Shown: piece after piece, positions 21,046-32,793 of the stretch | How the letters are laid out: each line of letters begins with the position of its first letter | How positions within the stretch are numbered: the stretch's first letter is position 1 | Source: Lichtheimia corymbifera B2541 | Lineage: Eukaryota > Mucoromycota > Mucoromycetes > Mucorales > Lichtheimiaceae | Length of the DNA: 64,000 nucleotides | Assembly (NCBI GenBank): GCA_000697475.1 | Contig: JNEU01000776.1 | Location: 1-64,000, forward strand | Direction of reading: 5' to 3' | Notes under the pieces: model-generated | The model's database searches: none | Seen by the model: the letters and a program-made list of their open reading frames with translations, nothing else | Told to the model about the DNA's origin: nothing | Program-made: the position numbers and the translations under genes

Positions 21046-22927
21046 ACGTGTAGCCCATCCCAGAAAACGTTCCATAACAAGATGCAACCACTCTTATGTG
21101 GCTTAGATAGAAAAGAACAAGAAAGAGCAGCATTAAAAATAGATTTCAAAGAAGTATGTTTATTATGGTAAAGTTTATACGGGTATGGGATAAATCCTTG
21201 ATAAAGCAAAAAGTTGCAGATATCTATAAACCAAAACAATTTATGAGCCATCACATCTTCCATTGTTATAAGGAATGAAAGGGAAAGAGTGAATAGTTGG
21301 GTATCAGCAGTTGTTTGTAAGGTAGCTAGTTGTTTTTCATCATCGTTTACGAAAAACTAAAGCCAAATGCCAGAATCATCATATCCAACAAGGAAAAGGG
21401 ATGAAGGGAAGGGAATAGTATGGGAAGAATGAGATCAACAACTTACCAAGTGAGCATAAAAGAATGCGAGACAAGAGAACAAAGAAAAAACAAGAAGAGC
21501 AGAGCGCACGCACTTCATTTATAGCTTCGCGTAGCGGTTTTTGAAAAAGAAAAAACTTTTTCCAAGTCGGTGGTTACCCATGACAACGCATTCGACGGAG
21601 CAGAAAAGAGTCTCGCGTTGCTGGGCTTCTGGCGAGGTCTTCAGTAATCACCATCATGCATGTTTACACAATGACCTATGAAACCATATCACTTATTTTC
21701 TACCTTGTGATCCAACATGATTCCCCTTAACTGGCTAATCCAAAGAGCCACAAAATGATACCTTGATTTTAACACCCATCTTTTCCCGGGTCCCAAGCAC
21801 TAGACTCAGCAACACCGCTCATCCTCTGTGCTGTTGTGCGCGACAATAACAGTGGCCTAGAAGTAAGCCGACATGACGTTGCGAGATGAAGATATTGCGA
21901 ATGCATATGAAAAACCGCGTTAAAGTTCTCTCATGCAAATGATCGCTTATAGGCTCGAGATGATGTGCAATCGGCTTAATATACGCTTGTCAGATCGATT
22001 TTACCAAAGGCACTCCAACTGCGACAACCAATGATTTTGTCAATGCCCACTCATTGATTATGGTAACTCAGCAAATGTCCCCCCCTTTGGTGAACTTCAT
22101 TGTGTAGGCAACTCCTCCCTGTAGATTTCTAATCCGTAAGGCAAAATCTCATCTTACTGCATGACGTATTCAGCAGTCGCATTCGAAGTAATTGATTCAG
22201 CTATGTGTACGCTATATGCACAGCTTTCATGTGCCTGCATGAAATTCTCCATTGCATTGATTTTGTGCGCGTAGTAATCTTTGGATATCAGTTCAATGTG
22301 CGATTCAAGCGAATAATCTGCGTATAGCAGTAACTTTTACACACCATATCTAGTTTGACATAGACCGGCATTGTAAACTGCATCAGGTGAGCACTGTATA
22401 TGCCTGCATTTGAGATTGCGTCCTTGGCTGCATGATATCATCTAGCAGGTCCTATTTTGGCGTACCAATCCTCTGCGATGACTCGCATGATACCTCGTGG
22501 CAGTAACAAACGATCTTGCTCATAGTTAAGCTTCTACGTTGGGTACGATTGGTGATGGGATAGCCATAGCTAAAATGGCAAAGAATAATTGGAATTGCGA
22601 GTCGAGTTGTGGCAGGTACACGTTTGATGCTACGAAAAAGAAAAAACATTAGACCTTACAGCAATAGCAATATAACCATGCATGGTCGTTATCCACATGA
22701 CAAATGCTTGAACCGATTTTTGGACCAGTTTATGGTGTATGTATTTTTCTTTGCTCTTCCGTTTCCATTTTATTTGCAACGAGACCATCGTCATCGTTAT
22801 GACAACGTTGGTAGAATGATACGGTCGGCTTGTTGGGCCGCACAATTGGAAAAGATATAAAGAGGCAAGCACAAAAAATGCAGGGTAATATCATCAACTA
22901 GAAAATCAATCAATACATTCAAAGACA
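21046..22927. other. Large intergenic region (1.9 kb), no gene seen
   Basis: I find no exon chain, RNA gene or repeat copy. Features noted are an A/T-rich GAAAAAGAAAAAACTTTTTCC inverted stretch near 21543-21563 and a poly-C run at 22080. The right end carries the promoter of the small GPI protein. Confidence 0.45.
22856..22862 (+). promoter_or_regulatory. TATA box of the small GPI-protein gene
   Basis: TATAAAG lies 72 bp upstream of the ATG at 22928, in a GATATAAAGAGGCAAGC context. The position suits a strongly expressed wall-protein gene. The transcription start is not visible. Confidence 0.5.
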
Positions 22928-23339
22928 ATGATGACCAAGACATACGCTTTCTTTATCGCTTTGGCATTTATGGTTAGCTTGGTGCTTGCTGGCGGACATT
23001 ACCATGATGACGAGGGTGATTGTGATTCTTACGGCGGCGTCAACCCACCTCCTGGTCAACAACCACCTCCTGGTGGTGTGTATCCAACCGGTGGCACCTC
23101 CACTGTTACCGTTACGTACACCGAAACTGTCACTGAGACATCCACCGTTACTGGTGCACCCACTGGCAACACTGGAAATGATAACAATAACGACAACAAC
23201 GACTCGGGTGCATCCAGGTATGTGTTAAACGAAGGATAAATGTATACCGGCAATACTCAATCGCATGTTTCATAGTCACTTGGCCGGTATTCTCCCTGTT
23301 GCTATGGCTGTTGTTGCTGCAGGTTACCACCTTGCCTAA
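22928..23339 (+). CDS. Small secreted GPI-anchored wall protein
   Basis: Two exons (22928-23217, 23276-23339) join to 117 residues. A signal peptide (MMTKTYAFFIALAFMVSLVLA) is followed by an acidic His/Asp stretch, Pro/Gly repeats (PPPGQQPPPGG) and a Thr/Val run (TVTVTYTETVTETSTV) typical of heavily O-glycosylated fungal wall proteins. After an Asn/Asp-rich spacer, the second exon supplies the GPI signal: a Ser-containing omega site, then LAGILPVAMAVVAAGYHLA. It has the same architecture as the protein at 12960-13856 but shows no clear sequence relation beyond composition. Confidence 0.8.
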
Positions 23340-23586
23340 TTCTACCGAAATTTATACGAGTCAACAAGAACATTGTAGTATGAATACTCTCTCCCAGTCT
23401 ACGACATTATATAATAAAGGGACTCTATACATCGATCTATTTTTCCTTATACTCAACAAGCTTTATACCATTTGCAAGCAGTTTTTGTTGTGATGAGCAA
23501 GAATGTGTGTATGGTTTGCTTTAATGTTGTTAAATACAGAACGTGAATGAGGACAAACAAAAAGAGGGGAGTAATGAATCAGGTTC

Positions 23587-25232
23587 TTAGACACCGAGCA
23601 AGAAGCGTCTGGGATCTTCAACCATCTCCTTGAGTCTTACAAGGAAGGTAACGGCTTCACGGCCATCAACAAGACGGTGATCGTAAGTGAGAGCGACATA
23701 CATCATAGGGCGGATTTCAACCTATCGATATTACATAAGCATTCTGTCATCAACCAAGAGCCTCCTAAAAGTTGTTTTTCTTACCTTGCCATTGACAGCA
23801 ACGGGTCTTTCCTTAATGGCGTGCATACCGAGAATGGCAGTTTGGGGCATGTTGATGATGGGAGTACCCATGAGAGAACCAAAGACACCACCGTTTGAGA
23901 TAGTGAAGGTACCACCGGTCAAGTCTTCGATGGTAATCTTGTTATCACGTGCCTAATAAAGGGTTGCGTGTTACACAAGAATGTCCCATTGTCCATCTTT
24001 TTCCATTCCCTCTTTACCTTGGTGCTAAGACCAGCAATGTTCTTTTCAATATCAATGAAGCTCATATCCTCAACGTTGCGAAGGACGGGAGTGACAAGAC
24101 CCTTGGGAGTGGACACAGCAACGCTGATATCGACATAGTCGTGGTAAACGATCTCATTCTCCTCAATGTATGCGTTGACAGCAGGCAATTCTTCAAGACA
24201 AACAGCGGATGCCTTGACGAAAGCAGACATGAAACCAAACTTGACACCGTGCTTCTTGACGACAGCATCCTTGTATTCCTTACGCAAGTTCATAAGGTTG
24301 GTCATATCAATTTCGTTGAAGGTGGTAAGAGCAGCAGCGGTTTCTTGAGATTGCTTAAGACGCTCAGCAATACGAGCACGCATGCGGTTCATTTTCACAC
24401 GGTTTTCAGTACGGTTACCCAAGGTCTTCTTTGCGGGTTCTTCGGGTGCAGGTGTGCTAGAAGGAGCAGCAGCAGGTGTGGGAGCAGCAGCGGCAGGTGC
24501 AGGAGTAGGTTCGGCAGGCTTTTCTTGAGCAGCAGGCTTTTCTTCAGCAACAGGCTTTTCTTCAGCAGGCTTAGGTTCTTCCTTGGGAGCAGGTTTAGCA
24601 GCACCTTCCTTTGGAGCATCACCCAATTCAAGCTTGAAGAAGTCAGCACCAACAGCGACGTTATCTTCTTCTTGAGCATAGACTTCAATGATAGTACCAG
24701 AAGCAGGAGAGTTGACAGTGACATCCACCTTGTCAGTTTCAATAGTGGCAACTTCCTCATCTTGTTGGACAAACTCGCCAACCTCTATTATTCACCATTA
24801 GCATACTTTTCATATATAAATATATATATCCATATCCCCCTCTTCTTACGTTTGACCCATTGCTTGAGAGTGCCTTCAGAAATAGATTCGGCCATTTGTG
24901 GGACCTTGATCACCTTATCAGCTATACATAATGATAGTTTAGTACCCCAATAGCATTCCATCTTCCCTGTATCTTACCATAATGTCTAACTTGAGTACGG
25001 GAAACACCAAAGCTAAGAGGGTGTTGACTATAACAATATCAGCCACGTGTCATCATTATGCATATAAACCACCAAGTGAACCTTACCTTAAGCGATCCGA
25101 GCGCATGTACATGGCAGCTGGTGCTTGAACGTGCAAGTTTCTTGCTTGTCGAAGACCGCGTACCATAGAAGCAGCGGTAAAACGACGGGTAGAACCGGAA
25201 AGAGAGCGCATGGCAATACGAGAAGACTGCAT
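23587..25232 (-). CDS. KGD2: Dihydrolipoyllysine succinyltransferase, E2 of 2-oxoglutarate dehydrogenase
   Basis: Six exons join in phase to 445 residues. The N terminus is Arg/Ser-rich and lacks acidic residues, as expected of a mitochondrial presequence. The lipoyl domain follows with [13 protein letters not shown] and the lipoylated Lys in [11 protein letters not shown] long Pro/Ala/Glu/Lys linker ([18 protein letters not shown]) replaces the E1/E3-binding domain seen in other E2 enzymes, as in known KGD2 proteins. The catalytic domain has [32 protein letters not shown] and the active-site [11 protein letters not shown] (His and Asp). It transfers succinyl groups to CoA in the TCA cycle. 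An upstream in-frame ATG (25394) would add about 54 residues; 25232 fits a presequence better. Confidence 0.95.
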
Positions 25233-25778
25233 GTTGAAAGATGGCAATGTAAAGAGAGGGGCGTTAAATGACGACTGGGATTGAAGCCAGCTTAGTGTGT
25301 AAAGAAGAAGAAAGGTTGAAAAGGCTGTTTCGTAAGAAAAAGAGCCGGGGTTTCCAGTTGACCACGCACGCGGCGGAAGACCACAAGGAGTCACGAGCGG
25401 GATGCGGATTCACCGGCTTCATCCGTATGTGAAAAAGTCTTTACATCATTGAAAAAAAGAGAAATAAAATGGCACCAATGGTATCTGACTATGGCATTGA
25501 TTATATTATCTTAAGCAACCTTTATATCAATCATTATCACTTTTGGGCAATGTCATTCTCCTCCCCACATTGTACTCTTATGGGAATGGCCATTGTCAAG
25601 CGCTCCCTTAAAGAGGTCCTCATTGATCGCTGAAGAAAAGTTTATCCGCATTTTCAGGCGCGTCGGAAATGAATCCCCGGTTGGACCCGTCATAGTCTTT
25701 TTCACACTCACATGTGCGTTGCCCCTTTCTCCATGTCTTTCCTTAATAAACAAGCTATATGATACCCCACAAACCATT
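25233..25778. other. Intergenic region upstream of the KGD2 gene, no gene seen
   Basis: It holds the KGD2 promoter on the minus strand and the 3' flank of the methyltransferase gene. Nothing else is supported. Confidence 0.45.
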
Positions 25779-26935
25779 TTATTCTGCTTTTCTTGCTCGA
25801 ACTATTACAGGTTGAAGCCATTTCTTCCTTGCCATGAATCCAAATAGCCACATTGTTATTCGAAGGAATACACGATTTCCCACTGGTGGTAGCACATCCC
25901 ATCTTGCTGCTTGCTCATATTGCCGTTCGATGAATCGACTCAATCCTCCAAAGATATGATCTTGATCCAAAGCTTCCATATGAACATCCATGTAACCCAT
26001 AGCAACCATGCGTTCCTTATATTTGTCCATCGTCACCAGGTTGGCTGGAGGTATTCCCAATACATGTTGACAAGCATACTTGAGGATGGCATTGCTGTCG
26101 GCCAATTGTGTCGCCGCCAAGTCGTACAAGCCAATACTACCGCCTGGGACAAGCCGGGATAATGCGGCGCTGAAAAAATCCCACCGAGTAGCATAATGAT
26201 AAGCAGAATCAATGCTGATAATATGATCAAACAACGCTTGGTCTTTGAAAAGATCATGGATATCAGTGGCTGAACCTTCAATGAGTTGAATACGATCCTC
26301 CAATTGCGGATATTGTGTCATCAAACGTGAGCAGGATATCTTCCATTGTTCGGATTCATTGGTCACGCCCTATTCATCTGTATTCAATATGACACTATCA
26401 CAGGTACACAGCAATGATATCATTCCTTACCACCACTTGACAATTAAATTGATCTAAAAGAAAGATAAATGATATCAGCATGATGCTCGCATCTAGAAAT
26501 CAGTAATCCATGTGTTACCAGCAAGTAAAAAGCAGGAGTCACCACAGCCATAGCCAACATCTATTATGTAATTGATTTAGCTCATGTTATGTATGCATGT
26601 GTCATATCCTCCTTACCCAAGATACGTGTGTTCCTTTTCAACTGCATACTCGTTACTACTTTTTCCACTAGTCGAGCACATGCTTCGCTATATGTTTGGG
26701 TCGTTCCTTCCCAGTAGCCCATGTTGAACCATAGCGTCTTTGGAGGAATCTCGAGATTGAAGAGCACATGGCGCAACTTGTATAGACTGTCACCATCGCC
26801 CGTACTTGGAGTATCAAGCAAGATCCATGCGAGACCGAAAGCGTGAATATAAAGCAGCAAAAGGCGTATCGTCCCGTCAACCGTTACCACGATGAGCGGT
26901 AGTAGCAAAATATACAAGGATAATGGCAGTGACAT
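25779..26935 (-). CDS. Membrane-tethered SAM-dependent methyltransferase, substrate unknown
   Basis: Four exons (26935-26617, 26560-26519, 26453-26431, 26369-25779) join in phase to 324 residues. Two hydrophobic N-terminal segments (about residues 3-22 and 25-40) suggest membrane anchoring. A block TLWFNMGYWEGTTQTYSEAC precedes motif I, DVGYGCGDSCFLLA, the SAM-binding glycine loop. DRIQLIEGSATD and FDHIISIDSAYHY fit motifs II and post-II. The C terminus has another hydrophobic stretch (FLRITMWLFGFMARKKWLQ). The fold is class I, close to methyltransferase-11/UbiE-type enzymes. Lipid or small-molecule substrates are plausible, but none is shown. Confidence 0.75.
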
Positions 26936-27059
26936 GTCCTAGTCCCCGGCAGCAACTCGTACCCCTTATTTGTGTCACTCGTCTTGTGCCCTGACTGTCA
27001 GACACGCCGTTTGAGAGCTTTGATTAGATTTATGCAGCATTAAAAGTTTATTATAGTAA

Positions 27060-30000
27060 TCATTTGCCACTCAATACAGTCTTTGCTATTTTACAACTAG
27101 AGCGTACAATGTCCATTTCTGTATCATTCAATCCAGAATTTGGTGCCCGGATAACCGTTTCTTGTAAAAAGAACATGCAGCCTTGGGCCAACGTTCGCAT
27201 CTCTGAGATTTTGGCAAATACACCACCCACTGCCGTTGCACCACCATCCTTGAGTTGTAAAAAGAGATGTACAAAGAACAATTCCAGCCATAGTCGTCCA
27301 TTGTCACCAAGCGTCATGAAATTGATACTCCTTAATATGCTCAAAGACAATGCATCCGTTGCCACAAGGCTGGCATAGAATTTGGCCACATTCAAGATAC
27401 GTCCTACTCGAACCTTGCTTGATCCACCAGTGTCCAATGACTCTGTCATGGCTCGCTCCAGGCCACCAACTTCACGTTCACCACATTCCCTAAGGAAATC
27501 CCATAGACAATACTGGAAAGTGACCTTGAAAGAATGACTGAAACCACAGAATCGTTTTCCCACATGCATATAGAAAGGATTGAATGTTTTCTCCTATAAT
27601 AAAGTCAGCACAATACATGATATTGCCTGATAATGCGATACTTACATTGCCTGTACACTGGATCAACACGCGTGCAATTTCTCGTTGCTGGACTTCGGAT
27701 AAACCAAGTTTCATAAGCTTTTCAAAAGCATCCAAGTAATCCTAATTCATAGTGGATGTTGAATATATGATGACTCGAATCCCACACACCTATGAGCTTA
27801 CCTCGGCGCTCATAATAGTGACAAAAATGCTTCTTCGAACATCGGTGTTCATGCCTTGCTTTCTTGCCAATTTGAGTAATGCATCATGTAAAGATTGATC
27901 TTTCCGTAAATCGCTCGCCATTTTGACTTGCTTTCTCTGATTCTTGCTTTCGCTGCCAACCATGTTATCCTTCCAAGATGCACCAACCAACCACCATTTG
28001 CCTACTTAATGCATTAGCAAATAGCACATGCAATGGTGTTGTTGTATTACCTTTGGTATCGATGTTGTGGATATCATCAAGGCTGACACGTAATGCTTCA
28101 GTGCTTCGGGTAGCTCGCTTTTTTGATAAACCATTCAAAAACTTTTTGAGTTTCAATACAAGTTCCTTATCCGCTGCACCCGATGATGTTGGTCCATTGC
28201 GAATCTTGTTGTTCTTGATATTGGAAAGCGTCTCAAGCATGAATTTGTGGCGCATGCTAGAATGATACGAGTTATTGATACATACTATAAATGAGTATAT
28301 GCATAGCACTTACGTGATGGTCTTTGCGTCTCTCTTGGATGTCTCCTTTTGAATTTCATCAATGATATCCTTCAAGGCAGTAGGATCGTCTGCTCGAAGC
28401 TGTGATCCAGCAGCTAGAAAAGAAAGACGTATGAGAAAGTGGGTAACACTACCAACGCTTTGAGCACTTACATGTCACAATTTTCATCAACAGCTCCACA
28501 TCATATTCATTCAACCCGGTGATCAATACGCGAATGATATCATACACCAGAACGCATGCAATCACTTGGAAGTTGTAGAGCTCAATAGCAAGTGTGAGCA
28601 AATTCTTGGTCTCCTTGGCACCGACTGCACCCTCTTCCGTCAAATCCTCTCCTCTCGCAATCGAATCTTTGCAGTTTTCATAATCCTTCTCAAAGGTCTC
28701 AACAAGAGTCTGAACAAAATAAGCAGCTATAGTCTTGGTGAGATCAATGTCATCAATGTATATATATAAAGCATCCATACCAAAATCGACACCAATTAAT
28801 CGGTATAAGGCACCAATAAGGGCAGCATATGGTATGACAAAGGAATCAAGCAAGTTGCCTCTCTGGGCAATGGAGTAGATGATGATGTTGGTGATAGTGG
28901 ATGTGACATCTATCATTTGCAATGAGTGACTGGGTATATATGAAGAATGCATTCAAAAGCTTACCATGCCGTGCATAAGTGCCATAACATTTCTCAATCT
29001 CCAGCAGAATACCATCGATATTGCTTTCATTCAATCTGTTCAGCTGACCCTGAAGCACTCGTTGCAATTTGATTTGTTGCTCGCTCTTGGTGGTGGGTGC
29101 CTTTCGAAGATGGGGTGGCACATATTTGTTGGTGGTGGGTGGTTGCTTGTCGACGTTCTCTTCGGCCTTGGCTGTTGCACGCTAAATCAAGTAGCAATAT
29201 TTTTAGCAACCATGCTCATTCTTTGTACATGTTCATTATCTACCTCGACATTCTTTTCAGGGGTCGTATCATGATCGTTGGTTGTATCCTCTTCCGATTC
29301 TTCATCCTCCATGCTATCATCATCGTCTTGGTCATCATCCTCGTCATTTTCATCTTCTTCCTCACTCGTCTCGCCGAGTTCTTCGTCATCGTCTTCACTT
29401 GCACTGATAGAGTCGTCGTCGTCGTCGTCGTCATCCTCCTCCTCATTTACTTGATCCACATCCATCTCCTCTTCAGATCCATCATCTTCTAAGCCGTCGA
29501 ACAAGGAATCCACATTCTGCATATAATATATATAAGCAACCCATCTTGCCATTGTTCCTCATCCATTACCTTTTTTGCATCCTTTTCGCTTGTTGCTTTT
29601 TGCCGCTTTCTACGGAGATAGGATTCGTTGCTCTCGTCTTCATCACTTCCATCTGCATCGAGGCCATCCAATAGATCCAAAAGACCATCTTCTTCAAAAG
29701 CTTTGCCATAACCTTTGGTCTTCTTCTTGTCCATGCCAAGCTTCTTTTCCCAATATGCAATATCACGATCATCATCTTCGAATCTGGTATTGGACGTGGC
29801 TTCTCCATTCACCAAATCTTCCTCTCGCAAGAGTGAATAAAGCTGAGGATTGGATTTTGATAGTCGTTTAAGGGCTTCGTCATTGTCGACAGGCTTCAAT
29901 TTCTCATTCTTCTTCTTTTTTGAATCGGCAGAAGGTGGTGCATCATTGTTGGATGGCGATGATTTCTTTTTGTTGGTCAGGGTATTGTTGGATGTCTTTT

Positions 30001-30313
30001 GGCGTTTGGTGAGCTGTTCCACATGCTGTATAGCTTTCCGTTTTCCTTTCTCCTGTCGCTTTTGCTTTCGAAGCTCTTTGCGGTTGGCTGCTCGGTTGAC
30101 AAACTTTTTCTGGAAACGACGATCGTCTTGCTCTAAGAGAAAGCAAAATCAATGAGATCCAGTGAGCTAGTTCATGTGGTCACTCTTTATACCTTTTTCC
30201 TCGAGTTCCTCACGGATCTGTTGCGGTAGACGAGATCCAATGCTTGGATCGTGGGATCGATGGCCCGATCTATTCCCTCCTCGGCGATTGTGGCGACCTG
30301 GCTGATAGCTCAT
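27060..30313 (-). CDS. NOM1: NOM1/SGD1-like nucleolar MIF4G-MA3 protein (ribosome biogenesis)
   Basis: A multi-exon gene starting MSYQPGRHNRRGG. The N-terminal part is basic (RRFQKKFVNRAANRKELRKQKRQEKGKRK), then carries the conserved DDDRDIAYWEKKLGM...GLLDLLDGLDADGSDEDES block. A very acidic stretch (29200-29500, including a run of eight Asp) follows, then YVPPHLRKAP, which opens the MIF4G domain (LQGQLNRLNESNIDGILLEIEKCY, VTSTITNIIIYSIAQRG, LIGALYRLIGVDFG). The C-terminal MA3 domain contains RRSIFVTIMSAE and YLDAFEKLMKLGLSEVQQREIARVL. Family members work in the nucleolus in 18S rRNA maturation, with a DEAD-box partner. The order of domains and the HLRK linker are as in known homologues. Confidence 0.92.
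29405..29445. repeat. Trinucleotide/acidic repeat in the NOM1 gene
   Basis: A GTC(GTC)n-type run followed by CATCCTCCTCCTCATT encodes eight Asp and then Glu residues on the minus strand. It is likely length-variable between strains. Confidence 0.8.
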
Positions 30314-30360
30314 AGTTGTGCAATAGATAGTAAAGAAACAAAGTTGTCAAAACGCAATTT

Positions 30361-30942
30361 TTATTTCCGACTTGCTTTGGAGTGTGACACAGGTGACGAT
30401 GTGGGAGACAGGGTAACAGTGGGTAATACACCAGACCAACCAGGTGGAGGGAAATAAGGGGCTCTCATATCAGGCGCATAAGGTGGGGCAGCTGGGGGTG
30501 GTGTGGCAGTAGTAGATCTTAATGACTCGGCTAAAAGAAAGCTTTTTTCATCATATCCTGGCACCTGGGCAACCACATCTTGAAATGAAGGTAGCACAGG
30601 GCTATTGTCAGGAGAAAGAGGTCTATTATATGAACGTCGTTGGGGAGAAGACATGAGCATAAGATTTTGTGCTGCAATCTCCTCTTCATGTCTTTGTCGT
30701 TGTGGATACTGTCGTGTTGTAATGGATCGTTGCTGTGTTCGGGGTGGTGTTGGTGGTAATTCATAAGACACAGCTTTAAGTTGGGCTTCCACTCGTAATC
30801 GTCGATCAACAGCGTGTTGAATTTGATCCAGATCTTTATCAATCATACCATGTTGTACTTTAAATCGTGCATAAGTCAATCGAGTCTTCAGTATCTTGAG
30901 TAGCTGGGGTGACATTGTCGTGAGCCATCTCATCTTTTCCAT
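30361..30942 (-). CDS. Whi5/Nrm1-like (GTB-motif) cell-cycle regulator, tentative
   Basis: A single-exon frame of 193 residues. Near the N terminus, SPQLLKILKTRLTYARFKVQHGMIDKDLDQI resembles the short GTB motif of Whi5/Nrm1-type G1/S transcriptional repressors, where a Leu-x-x-Arg-Leu-x-x-Ala-x-x-Lys-Val helix binds SBF/MBF. The rest is disordered and Pro/Ser-rich, with several SP or TP sites (TPPRTQQ, SPDNSP, LSPTSSP) that would suit CDK control. The small size and lack of other domains fit that family, but the call rests on about 25 residues. It lies 47 bp from the NOM1 start, transcribed in the same direction. Confidence 0.5.
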   Translation of the reverse strand: MEKMRWLTTMSPQLLKILKTRLTYARFKVQHGMIDKDLDQIQHAVDRRLRVEAQLKAVSYELPPTPPRTQQRSITTRQYPQRQRHEEEIAAQNLMLMSSPQRRSYNRPLSPDNSPVLPSFQDVVAQVPGYDEKSFLLAESLRSTTATPPPAAPPYAPDMRAPYFPPPGWSGVLPTVTLSPTSSPVSHSKASRK

Positions 30943-31221
30943 GCTATTCTATCTTATTCTTGTAAACACTACCTCAGCTGGATCCCATTGTTTCTCTGCG
31001 GTCGGATCATTCATGCTTTGCTCTTTATCATTCATTATTAGGGATTAAAGCGGAAAAGAAACATAGTGATAACAATGAATGCCACGAGGTGTTTCAAATA
31101 ATGAATTTACATGGGGTTTACTGTATTTTTCAAACAAATCCAGCAATGATGAACAATGCAGTAATGAGAGTATCAAGGAGAACATGAATATGGTACAACT
31201 TTTTCAACAATGAACATAATG

Positions 31222-32793
31222 CTATGAAATATTATGTATTTTGAATATGCTAGGTGATCGTAGCCTATAGCCCCCTTCACGTGTAATCGATGGCAAAGGT
31301 TCGGAATTGTCACTATTTGCTGGCATGGTGGTATGTGATGATGATTGCTCATCTCCCCCCTCCTTTTCCACGTTTTGCTCTTTAAGCTTTTTGAGTTTCT
31401 CCTCCTTTTGGCGTTGAGCTGCTAGGATAGTCTCGATAATTTCAGGAATAAGGCCGCATTCACCCGAATGATGATCCACCAATTGGTGCGATAGGAACCA
31501 ATACTTTTCTGAAAAGGATGGATGCAATACCCAATTCCTACTATCGCGTTCCTCTCCACCGATAAACATGGTCTTGGTCGATAAAAGTTCGAAGCATTCA
31601 TCCGCATCATAAAGTCCTTGGAACAAAATCATGCGATCACGTAATGAGGCCAATGGGATATAGTCGATGCGTACGTCGTGAGGAATCAGTCGTTGTAATG
31701 CAGCTGGGTGTTGGAGTGTTGTTAATAAACGAGCACATGATCAAATGATGATGATGTATAACTTACTGGGTGTAAATGCAAATCTTGTCTTGTCGCCTAG
31801 GATACTTGAGCACTTTAATTGCAAGCGCAATATATGGAGTGCCTGAAGAGATGGCATATGGGCGAGGTCGCTTGGTGTTTTCAGGGTTGGAGAGTTGTGT
31901 ACAGTGCCGACAACTGGGTTTGTAGCAGTGAATGAGCTAACCATGGATTCAGGGCCTGCTGAAGGAACGGGTAAATCTTGAATAGATTCATCTTGTGGAT
32001 TCTGTTTTCTGGGTTCATTTGTCGAAGGAGATGATGAAGATGATGAAGATGATGGTGGTCGTGGAGGTGTTGAGGAAGAAGAAGAAGAAGAAGATGTTGG
32101 AGGAGGAGGAGGAGGAACATTCGGTGGATGAGAAGATAAAGATAATGAAATGGCAGGTTCAGTAGGAGTAGCTGTATCATCATCATTACTGGGAGCATGT
32201 TGTTCAAAGTTGTTCAATACTTCAGCAATTTGATCAGGCAATTCCCATCCAGTGCATCGAGCTGCGACCAGCGCTTCTTGAAACTGAAGAATGTTGCTAT
32301 CTTTGCCGAGAACAGTATTGAGGATAGCAGGCACCGTATGAATGTCATCCACAGGCTGTGGCGGTGGCGTATCAGCCCAAGGAAGAGGGAATAATCGAGT
32401 ATCAGTCCAAATATGTGGTACTGAGCCACGTTCAACAAGACTCGTCAAGGAAAGGAGTAGCACACATCCACGTAGATAATTGGCTTCATATTGGACTTCG
32501 GCAAGTCGTCGTCGTAAATAAGCAAGTTCCTCGACATGTCTTTGTGATTCTCGCTCTTTCTCTTGTCGTCTTTGTTGCTCTCTCTCACGAAATGCCCGTT
32601 GTGCTGCTCGATTCTGCGCTCGTCGTTCTTGAATGCTCGGTGGATTGGGCTTTCGTCCTGGTCGTTTGCGTTTACGGACTCGCTCACCATTCTCATTCTC
32701 GATACCAAAGTCAGATTCTTGGTCAAAGTGTTGAAAGTTGAAACGAGCAGGTGGTGGTGTTGTTGTCTCCTCTGGTATTGATGATGACTCCAT
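31222..32793 (-). CDS. bZIP transcription factor with C-terminal DUF3425-like region
   Basis: Two exons (32793-31767, 31703-31222) join in phase to 502 residues. The basic region is KRKRPGRKPNPPSIQERRAQNRAAQRAFRERE; its NRAAQRAFR core is the AP-1/Yap-type DNA contact signature. It runs into a leucine-zipper-like helix (HVEELAYLRRRLAEVQYEANYLR). A low-complexity middle (runs of Ser and Pro, 32030-32140) follows. The C-terminal part, LPSLQALHILRLQL...LIPHDVRIDYIPLASLRDRMI...WVLHPSFSEKYWFLS, has the layout of the fungal DUF3425 domain often paired with such bZIPs. Target genes are unknown. Yap-like factors often act in stress or metabolism. Confidence 0.85.

Noticed and set aside
20985..21263. 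Minus-strand 92-codon frame upstream of the NEDD8 protease
   Set aside because: It overlaps the first exon of the protease in a different frame and lacks any domain.
23949..24953. 334-codon plus-strand ORF antisense to the KGD2 gene
   Set aside because: It is a shadow of the codon bias of a clear, fully spliced E2 gene on the other strand. Its product is a Ser/Arg/Phe low-complexity protein with no domain.
25233..25394. Upstream start for KGD2 at 25394
   Set aside because: The added residues (Pro/Trp/Phe-rich, including SYETAFSTFLLLYTLSW) do not resemble a mitochondrial presequence, while translation from 25232 gives a good one.
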